Source of the DNA: Clostridia bacterium
Lineage (GTDB): Bacteria > Bacillota > Clostridia > Christensenellales > DTU072
Direction: 5' to 3'
DNA length: 18,208 nt
NCBI GenBank assembly: GCA_028703745.1
Contig: JAQVME010000005.1
Location: 1 to 18,208, forward strand
How positions within the stretch are numbered: the stretch's first letter is position 1; each line of letters opens with the position of its first letter. Below the pieces are notes generated by a model that saw only the letters and a list, made by a program, of their open reading frames with translations, searched no databases and had not been told where the DNA came from. The translations under genes and the position numbers were made by a program. Positions 6,569 through 12,536 of the stretch are shown in pieces.

Positions 6569-8083
6569 TTATTCAGCTTGCTCTTTTTGGGCGTTTTTCT
6601 TGTCGCCGATTGAGAGTAGCGCGTTGAGGAATATGCCAAAAATGGCGGCGCCGGCAATACAAGGAACGTCGAGTCCAAAGAACGGGATGTTGCCGCCGAA
6701 GGCGTATTGTCCGCCGATACCGATAACCATAATAGAGGCTATTACGGCTATATTCTTGGCGCTGAACATATCGACCTTTTTATCTATCATAATAGCTATA
6801 CCTTGAGCGGCTATGGCGCCGAACAAGTATATTTCCAAACCGCCGATGACAGGCAGGGGAATGCCGTATATGACTCTTATTATCGGGGTGAAGAACGAAA
6901 TAACCATAGCAAGTATACCTGCAAGCATAAGTACAGAGGTGGAGAAAACCTTGGTGATTGCCATCGTGCTGATGTTTTCGCCGTAATTGGTGCCGGCGGG
7001 ACCGCCCACGGTACCGGAAATCATATCGCATACGCCGTCGCCGATAAGGTTTATCCACAACTTGCTTATAAGACTGTATTTCATCTTGGTGCCCTTCATT
7101 TCTGCAACGTTGTTGACATAAATATCAAGCTGATACATATGCGCCGTAGATTCGGGAATGGTAGCTATTGCGATAGGCATAATGGCAACTACCGCTGCCC
7201 AAGAAGCCTTTGGCCATGTAAAGGCGGGAACGGCAAGAATACCGTTCGCGGTGTGCGCCGGAGACGCCGAAAGCAATAGATTCAAATCTATATGACGGAA
7301 TAGGTCGTATTCCTTGCCCCCTATGCCAAAGATTATGGCGGCAGTGACACAGCCAACTACTGCTCCGAGAAGCAGAGGAAGCTGACCCATAAATCCTTTG
7401 AGATATCTTGAAAAAAGCACTATAGAAAAGAGCGTCACGAGCGACACAACCCAGAAAGCCCATCCAGTGCCCGAAGTTAACGCCGCGGCGGAAGGAGCGG
7501 CATCGCCTAGCGCGTTGCCCGCAAGGGTAAGACCTATTACCATGGCAATTGAACCGGTTATGGAAGGAGGCAGTATTTTTTCGACGGCTTTGGTGCCGCT
7601 GAACCTGACGAGAATACCTGCCGCGATAGATACAAAGCCCGACATGATGATACCGAACTGCGCGTAAGAAATGGCTTCACCGGGCAGCGTGCTGACCGTT
7701 CCCATCTTCCACGCCTCAAGCTGCGCGAGGGCGCCCGGACTGAGCTGGCTGACTATGGCTTCGGTTGCCATAAGGCTGGCTACCGCCGTCAAATATGCAA
7801 AGCTGGAGCCGTAATAAAGCGGTACCTTTTTGCCTGTAATAAGTATGAAACAGAGTGTGGCAAGACCACTGGCAAATATCGTCGTCGAAACCTGAAAACC
7901 GGTTATCAGCGCAACCAAAACTGTAGCGGGGAACATTACGATAATCTGCTGGACTGCATAAAGGAACAGTTTCCACAGTGGCGGTCTCTCGTCGGGCAGA
8001 TAGCCCTTTTGGTGGTCGTTGCGGAAGGCATTTCTGAACCAAACCTTGACTTTGTCAAGCGATACGGCTTTTTCGTTACTCAT
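6569..8083 (-). CDS. NCS2-family nucleobase permease (uracil/xanthine type)
   Basis: This 504-residue multi-pass membrane protein should import a nucleobase by proton symport. The start at 8083 is chosen over an in-frame ATG at 8155 because GGAG (8092-8095) lies 8 nt upstream and the extra 24 residues would run through a hairpin in the leader. Family landmarks are the TM3 segment YYGSSFAY, the TM8 substrate Glu in IPESTAHMYQLD and the TM10 Glu in GTNYGENIS, equivalent to the two Glu of UraA. In TM1 the usual QH motif reads QQ (Gln45-Gln46 in AVQQIIVMF), so the conserved His is Gln. The hydrophilic start (about 35 residues) is longer than in UraA. It ends in a basic tail. No purine or pyrimidine gene is adjacent, so the exact base is unsettled: uracil, xanthine or uric acid are all possible. 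It is transcribed alone from a promoter at 8235-8264. Confidence 0.9.
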   Translation of the reverse strand: MSNEKAVSLDKVKVWFRNAFRNDHQKGYLPDERPPLWKLFLYAVQQIIVMFPATVLVALITGFQVSTTIFASGLATLCFILITGKKVPLYYGSSFAYLTAVASLMATEAIVSQLSPGALAQLEAWKMGTVSTLPGEAISYAQFGIIMSGFVSIAAGILVRFSGTKAVEKILPPSITGSIAMVIGLTLAGNALGDAAPSAAALTSGTGWAFWVVSLVTLFSIVLFSRYLKGFMGQLPLLLGAVVGCVTAAIIFGIGGKEYDLFRHIDLNLLLSASPAHTANGILAVPAFTWPKASWAAVVAIMPIAIATIPESTAHMYQLDIYVNNVAEMKGTKMKYSLISKLWINLIGDGVCDMISGTVGGPAGTNYGENISTMAITKVFSTSVLMLAGILAMVISFFTPIIRVIYGIPLPVIGGLEIYLFGAIAAQGIAIMIDKKVDMFSAKNIAVIASIMVIGIGGQYAFGGNIPFFGLDVPCIAGAAIFGIFLNALLSIGDKKNAQKEQAE

Positions 8084-8137
8084 TTTGTACTCTCCTTTTG
8101 TTTTTTTATAATTCAGGAACTGCGTTCCGTAATTAAA

Positions 8138-8164
8138 ATACCCTGTTGCATGCAAACAGGGTAT
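8138..8164 (-). promoter_or_regulatory. Hairpin in the permease leader, possible attenuator
   Basis: A perfect 10-bp stem (ATACCCTGTT at 8138-8147 with AACAGGGTAT at 8155-8164; loop GCATGCA) is followed on the minus strand by TTTAATT. This is a weak but terminator-like form, located about 60 nt after the predicted start and 55 nt before the ATG. A second hairpin with GGAAC/GTTCC arms follows at 8112-8136, without a U-tract. No known riboswitch or PyrR-box consensus was recognised. Confidence 0.45.
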
Positions 8165-8195
8165 GAGAGTGACGAAAGTATGAGTTTTTACCTTG

Positions 8196-8213
8196 TTGGC
8201 ATTGCAATACCAA
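8196..8213 (-). promoter_or_regulatory. Second dyad near the start of the permease leader
   Basis: TTGGCATTGCAATACCAA on the plus strand is a palindrome broken at one position. The mismatch is C-A on the plus strand but G-U on the minus strand, so it pairs fully only in the permease transcript. It could be an RNA hairpin or a protein site just downstream of the promoter. Confidence 0.35.
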
Positions 8214-8234
8214 TTTAAAGATATACCATTTGGG

Positions 8235-8264
8235 AGTATACCACTTCGCCACCGATTTTGTAAA
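8235..8264 (-). promoter_or_regulatory. Promoter of the NCS2 permease gene
   Basis: On the minus strand TTTACA (8259-8264), 18 bp, TATACT (8235-8240), with a TG one base before the -10 (extended -10). Start expected near 8228, giving a leader of about 145 nt with two or three hairpins. The motif TGGTAT recurs at the -10 and at about 15-16 bp steps downstream (ending 8243, 8228, 8212). Confidence 0.6.
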
Positions 8265-8342
8265 GTATTTATTAAAAATCCTGATGAATTTTTTTTGCCA
8301 ATATTTGATTTCTATAGAAAAACCTCGAAAATAAGTTTGCTA

Positions 8343-8371
8343 TTTACAAAAGCCGCGGAATGTGCCAAAAT
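8343..8371 (+). promoter_or_regulatory. Weak candidate promoter of the symporter/PI-PLC operon
   Basis: TTTACA (8343-8348), 17 bp, CAAAAT (8366-8371), with TG one base before the -10. This is the best match I find in the 240 bp upstream of the symporter on the plus strand; the rest of this 320-bp divergent gap is AT-rich without other clear signals beyond the permease promoter and leader. Leader would be about 27 nt. Confidence 0.35.
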
Positions 8372-8404
8372 AATTATAAGGTCTGTTTTATTAAGAGGTG
8401 AAAA

Positions 8405-10234
8405 ATGAATAACGGCATTGCGGAACAAAATCTGATCGCCGACGGCGAGCAAAAACGTCTGAAGCAATTCGGCAAAAATAAATGGCTCTTTTCTCTCGGC
8501 GGTATAGGCAGGGATATGTCATATCAGCTTGTGGCTGTATTTCTTCTGACATATGTGCAGTTCGGAGTATCTCTTTCCTTGGTGCAATTCACCACGCTGA
8601 GCCTAATTATCGGTATCGGAGGCAGTCTTTGGGACGCCCTCAACGACCCGATTATGGGCGCTATTATCGAAGGTTCTCATTTTAAGTGGGGCAAATTCAA
8701 GCCTTGGATATTGCTTGGCGCTTTGACTTGCGGCATCGTAATCCTTAGCATGTTCAATGTGCGTATATGGACGGGCTGGAGCTTTGTTATTTTCATTATT
8801 GTAATGTATTTCTTATGGGAATCGACCTTCACGATGAACGATATCGGATATTGGGCGATGCTCCCCTCGCTTTCTTCCAAAAAACTTGAGCGCAACGCCA
8901 TAACGACGTTGACCGTTATATTCGCCAGCGTCGGCGCCTTCGTCGGACAGGGGCTAGTAATCTTTATGACTCCCGGAGACGTCGTCCACGGTTATTCTCT
9001 GGTATCCATAATAATCGTAATCGCGCTTGTCGGCTGTCAGCTAATGACCTCTATCGGCGTAAAAGAGACACCGCGTAGCGCCTCCGAAAAGCAATCTAAA
9101 ATTTCACTCAAACATATGTGGAACACAATAAAGGGCAATGACCAAATACTTTGGATGACTTTATCGATGTTTTTGTATAGTTTGGGAAGCGGCTTGCTCG
9201 TCGCACTTGCCTACAATCTTTATTATATTGAAGTAGGCTACGACAGCTACAGTTTCTACTTTATAGTTATTTTCGGCGTATGCAGTGTGCTGGCAAACCT
9301 TTTTTATCAGAAACTGGCAAAAAAGCTGGGACGCAAAAAGCTGCAAAAGTACAGCGCCTTTACTATGCTCTTCGGCTATGCCGGCATTGCTCTGCTGGGC
9401 TGGTGGCCGAGTGTACTACCTTTCAATCTTATTACTCTCAGCATTTTCGGCTTGTTCGTATTCACGGGGCAAACACTTTTCTATCTGGCGTCTATCATCA
9501 ATATGACAAACTGCGTCGAATATAATCAATACAAACAAGGTGAACGCAACGAGGCGGTGGTATCGACGCTGCGCCCGTTTATGACAAAATTTGCCGCCGC
9601 CGTGCAATACGGCGTTGTCACACTGGTACTGGCGATTTCGGGCATCTTCATTCTAAGCCAAAATATTTCATTGATGGAATCCCAAAAGAATTATCTCGAC
9701 AACATCGATTCTGCGCCTGCGCAGGTGCAATATATCAAAAACATCAAGGATTATGTCGACATCTACGAAAGCGCTGCAGACGAGTCCGCGGCGAAACAGC
9801 TTGTGGCGCAGGCAATTGCCGAAGATGCCGAAATGACACAGTATCAACTAAATCCCGAATACGTAAAATCGCTTGCCGATTGCAAGATTTTCCGCCAAAC
9901 CCTCATAAACGGCAAAGCTGTTGCTGACACCAAAGTCGATTTGGGATACTGGACCGACCTTGACACCGCGGATTTGATTATAGGCGCCGGTAGCACGACC
10001 TACGAATATTCTATGGAGCTCATGGGCGAGAATTTCAACGCCGCCAATGAGAATTTCAAGAACTATCGTACCACAAGTATGCGTCTTTGGATAAGGTTTG
10101 CAGTCACTCTGCTGCCCATAGGTTTGCTTACCCTCTCTTGGCTTATTCAGCGCAAGAAGTTCATTATCGACGAGGACTATTACGATATGATGATGACGGA
10201 AATAAACAACCGCCCAGACCGGCCGGGAGCATAA
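8405..10234 (+). CDS. GPH-family (MelB-like) sugar:cation symporter with large insertion before the last TM helix
   Basis: This is a 12-helix major-facilitator symporter of the glycoside-pentoside-hexuronide family, which imports sugars or glycosides with Na+ or H+. The family signature is the segment WDALNDPIMG (residues 76-85) followed by the basic KWGKFKPW loop; Asp77 and Asp81 match the MelB pair used in cation and sugar binding. At 609 residues it is well above the usual 450-500. The excess is a soluble stretch of about 140 residues (roughly 415-555) between the penultimate helix (VVTLVLAISGIFIL) and the last (RLWIRFAVTLLPIGLL). Its hydrophobic frame predicts that it lies outside the membrane; it is acidic, partly helical and Tyr-rich. 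GAGGTG 4 nt before the ATG serves as binding site. The next gene starts 6 nt after the stop, so the two are surely cotranscribed. Substrate unknown. Confidence 0.88.
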   Translation: MNNGIAEQNLIADGEQKRLKQFGKNKWLFSLGGIGRDMSYQLVAVFLLTYVQFGVSLSLVQFTTLSLIIGIGGSLWDALNDPIMGAIIEGSHFKWGKFKPWILLGALTCGIVILSMFNVRIWTGWSFVIFIIVMYFLWESTFTMNDIGYWAMLPSLSSKKLERNAITTLTVIFASVGAFVGQGLVIFMTPGDVVHGYSLVSIIIVIALVGCQLMTSIGVKETPRSASEKQSKISLKHMWNTIKGNDQILWMTLSMFLYSLGSGLLVALAYNLYYIEVGYDSYSFYFIVIFGVCSVLANLFYQKLAKKLGRKKLQKYSAFTMLFGYAGIALLGWWPSVLPFNLITLSIFGLFVFTGQTLFYLASIINMTNCVEYNQYKQGERNEAVVSTLRPFMTKFAAAVQYGVVTLVLAISGIFILSQNISLMESQKNYLDNIDSAPAQVQYIKNIKDYVDIYESAADESAAKQLVAQAIAEDAEMTQYQLNPEYVKSLADCKIFRQTLINGKAVADTKVDLGYWTDLDTADLIIGAGSTTYEYSMELMGENFNAANENFKNYRTTSMRLWIRFAVTLLPIGLLTLSWLIQRKKFIIDEDYYDMMMTEINNRPDRPGA

Positions 10235-10239
10235 CATAG

Positions 10240-11409
10240 ATGAAGCGGAGTAAGCGCGCCCTAAAAATCACATTAATAATATCTTGTATCCTGACGGTAT
10301 TGATAGGCGGACTTATCGGCGGCGTCTTCTGGAATATGTACGCCTGCCTCGACGAAAGTTTTGAAGCGCAAGCCTCGCGAATGGTTGCTTTGCGGAGCGG
10401 GTACGCCTCGCCGTCGTTCGAGCCTGTAGACGAGCAGAGCTTTTGCGATTTCGACCTCGCCGCGCGACTTTCGGACGGCACAAAATATAACCGTCTACAA
10501 TATATCGCCTCCCACAATAGCTACAAACTTCCTCTGTCCGCGTTCAGCGAGGCGGCGTTCGACGTCTTCGGCGCTTTTGCCGGCATGGAAAAAGCGCAGT
10601 TCGAATACAACATGCCGACCATAACCGAACAGCTCAATAACGGCATACGGTTTATGGAATTGGACGTCAACTATATGAAAAGAAAAGGTGAGTGGCAAAT
10701 AATATGCTGTCACAACCCCATTCTTGACAACCGCTCCACCGCCATTGATTTCGGCATAGCGCTTGAGGAGATAAGTCTCTGGTCGCGCGCCAATCCGGGA
10801 CATTTGCCCTTGACGGTATTTGTCGAGCCCAAAAGTGACTTTCTGTTTTTTAATACGCAAAAGGAATTCGGCATTGAAGGACTTCAAGAAGTGGGAGGCA
10901 TGCTTAACTCAGCCTTTGGAAACAATCTTTATACGCCGTCAGATATGCTGGGAGAATACGACAATTTCAAACAGCTTACAGACGCCGACGGCTGGCCGGA
11001 AGTAAAGGACATGCTAGGCAAAGTGCTTTTTGTGCTATTCCCCGAATATAACCTCGAATATATGAATCTTGACCCTTCTATGCGCACGCAACCGATGTTC
11101 ATGTGCGTATGGTACCACTCTTACGAACAAAATCTCGGCACCTTTGCCGTAAACACACCTTACATAATGACGAACTCTCCGGACACCGTCTATAAAGGAC
11201 AGAACGCATTGCAATACTTTCTGGACAAAAACTGCTTTGTACGCACAAGATTGGATTTCTATCCCGAGCAGAGCGCAGACACTACGCTTGCCGGTATAGC
11301 TTCTGGCGCGCAACTGCTCACCACGGATTATCCCAAAGGCAGTGACAACAAAGAAGGCTACTACACTGCTTTTAAGGGCGGCTTCACCATAAAACTCAGG
11401 GGCGAATAA
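10240..11409 (+). CDS. Membrane-anchored Ca2+-dependent PI-PLC-like phosphodiesterase
   Basis: This 389-residue protein is a TIM-barrel phosphodiesterase of the type of Ca2+-dependent phosphoinositide-specific phospholipase C from Streptomyces. An N-terminal basic stretch and hydrophobic helix (about 9-36) should anchor it facing outward. Landmarks are IASHNSYK (His92), ITEQLNNGIRFMELDVNY (Glu140, Asp142), CCHNPILDN (His158) and RANPGHLPLTVFVEPKSD (Glu196, Asp200); two His and acidic metal ligands are as in the family. It probably cleaves a phosphodiester of a glycerophospholipid or inositol lipid headgroup outside the cell. The ATG lies 6 nt past the symporter stop, and its GGGAG binding site lies within the end of that gene, so translation is likely coupled. 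The pairing suggests release of a polar headgroup and import of it or a derived sugar alcohol, which is inference. No strong terminator follows. Confidence 0.82.
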   Translation: MKRSKRALKITLIISCILTVLIGGLIGGVFWNMYACLDESFEAQASRMVALRSGYASPSFEPVDEQSFCDFDLAARLSDGTKYNRLQYIASHNSYKLPLSAFSEAAFDVFGAFAGMEKAQFEYNMPTITEQLNNGIRFMELDVNYMKRKGEWQIICCHNPILDNRSTAIDFGIALEEISLWSRANPGHLPLTVFVEPKSDFLFFNTQKEFGIEGLQEVGGMLNSAFGNNLYTPSDMLGEYDNFKQLTDADGWPEVKDMLGKVLFVLFPEYNLEYMNLDPSMRTQPMFMCVWYHSYEQNLGTFAVNTPYIMTNSPDTVYKGQNALQYFLDKNCFVRTRLDFYPEQSADTTLAGIASGAQLLTTDYPKGSDNKEGYYTAFKGGFTIKLRGE

Positions 11410-11483
11410 ATCTAAAATCAGTAGATTCTACCAATATTCGACAACCTTCTAGTCCCTTTCTATCAGCTTCTAAGCCAAAGAGT

Positions 11484-11511
11484 TTGCTTCAAGCATAGAT
11501 TATTGTATAAT
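11484..11511 (+). promoter_or_regulatory. Promoter of the XRE/membrane regulator gene
   Basis: TTGCTT (11484-11489), 16 bp, TATAAT (11506-11511). The -10 is consensus, the -35 is 4 of 6, and the leader to the ATG is about 37 nt. It gives the regulator its own transcription start independent of the upstream operon. Confidence 0.6.
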
Positions 11512-11554
11512 TAAGCCGAGCTCGATAAACAATACATCATTAAAGGAGATTGAT

Positions 11555-12445
11555 ATGATTAATAATTTCGGAGAGTTCTTATATACCTTAAGAAAAGAAA
11601 AAGGCTGGACTCAGAGCGAGCTGGCAGACAAGCTGGGAATAACCAATAAAGCCGTATCGAAGTGGGAAACGGGAGACGCCTTCCCCGAAACGGCGCAACT
11701 GGTACCGCTGTCTACTGTATTCAATATATCCGTTGACGAACTGCTTCGCGGCGCCCGAAACGGAAATATCGAACACGAAAAAACCGTTGAGGAGGAACCC
11801 GCAACCCTCAAGCCCTTCACAAAAAAACAGTCCGTGGCGATAGCTTGCGCAATAGGTCTTATGCTTGTAGGTGTAATGATACTTATCTCGCTGGCTTTGA
11901 ACGAGATAAGTTACGGCATTTTCGTATCACAGCTGCTTGTATGCGTTTCTATAGCGGTATTCGTGCTTGTAATGACAGGTCTTACACGTGCGCTCGACAG
12001 CGCAGAGATGTCCGCCGAGGTCTATGCCAAAGGCAAAAAAATATCTATCATGCTTGCGCTTGGTATCGGAATAACCATACTTTCGGTCATACCAATACTG
12101 GCATTGAGCGCCGCCGGCGTTAGCGAGAGCGTGTTCCTTCCCATCTTTTTTGCAATACTAATTATCGGTGTGCCCATAATAGTTTTCAGCGGCATTCAGT
12201 GGGGCAATCTCACGAAAGCTTACAATATCCCAAACGACGAGGGCGCGCCGCTGAAGGGCAAAGCAAAAAGCACCGAGGACGCCATATGCGGCGTAATCAT
12301 GATGTCGGCAACCGCCGTATTCCTACTTCTCGGCTTTCTGCGGAATATGTGGCACATAGCTTGGGTGGTATTCCCTATCGGCGGTATCCTTTGCGGCATA
12401 GCCTCCACCATAATCCGCGGCGTTGTAAACAATCAACAAAAATAA
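11555..12445 (+). CDS. XRE-family HTH regulator fused to a multi-pass membrane domain
   Basis: Residues of about 6-64 form a Cro/C1-type helix-turn-helix (LRKEKGWTQSELADKLGI, then NKAVSKWETGDAFPE and LVPLSTVFNISVDELLRG). After an acidic linker with EKTVEEEPATL, residues 89-290 hold five or six hydrophobic helices (for example IACAIGLMLVGVMILISLAL, LALGIGITILSVIPILAL). The DNA-binding domain is thus tethered to the cytoplasmic side of the membrane, an arrangement common in clostridia and often next to ABC exporters. AAAGGAG lies 7 nt before the ATG. The gene has its own promoter and shares a bidirectional terminator with the convergent ABC transporter gene. It may sense envelope stress or a membrane ligand; the ABC transporter is a candidate target by proximity only. 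Confidence 0.85.
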   Translation: MINNFGEFLYTLRKEKGWTQSELADKLGITNKAVSKWETGDAFPETAQLVPLSTVFNISVDELLRGARNGNIEHEKTVEEEPATLKPFTKKQSVAIACAIGLMLVGVMILISLALNEISYGIFVSQLLVCVSIAVFVLVMTGLTRALDSAEMSAEVYAKGKKISIMLALGIGITILSVIPILALSAAGVSESVFLPIFFAILIIGVPIIVFSGIQWGNLTKAYNIPNDEGAPLKGKAKSTEDAICGVIMMSATAVFLLLGFLRNMWHIAWVVFPIGGILCGIASTIIRGVVNNQQK

Positions 12446-12463
12446 ATCCATTTTTCAAAAACT

Positions 12464-12497
12464 AAAAGGCGGTTTCGTATCGGAACCGCCTTTTTTT
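12464..12497 (+). terminator. Bidirectional intrinsic terminator between the XRE regulator and the ABC transporter
   Basis: The stem pairs 12464-12476 with 12482-12494, including one G-U pair, around the loop GTATC. On the plus strand seven T (12491-12497) follow the GC-rich part; on the minus strand TTTTAGTTTTTG follows. It therefore serves the regulator gene well and the ABC transporter gene (stop at 12537) less strongly. Confidence 0.88.
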
Positions 12498-12536
12498 ATA
12501 AGATATAGCTAAAGAGCCTTTTTGCGAATGCTTCGA

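Noticed and set aside
6707..7279. 190-codon plus-strand ORF inside the permease gene
   Set aside because: It is the antisense shadow of the NCS2 gene; its composition (many His, Arg, Tyr) is unlike a protein family and it has no convincing ribosome site.
8084..8260. PyrR-binding site or purine/preQ1 riboswitch in the permease leader
   Set aside because: I looked for the PyrR anti-antiterminator loop, the purine-riboswitch loop sequences and the preQ1 pattern and found none convincing on the minus strand.
11409..11427. Hairpin AATCTA/TAGATT after the phosphodiesterase gene as a terminator
   Set aside because: Six AT-rich base pairs and no T-tract; too weak to call.
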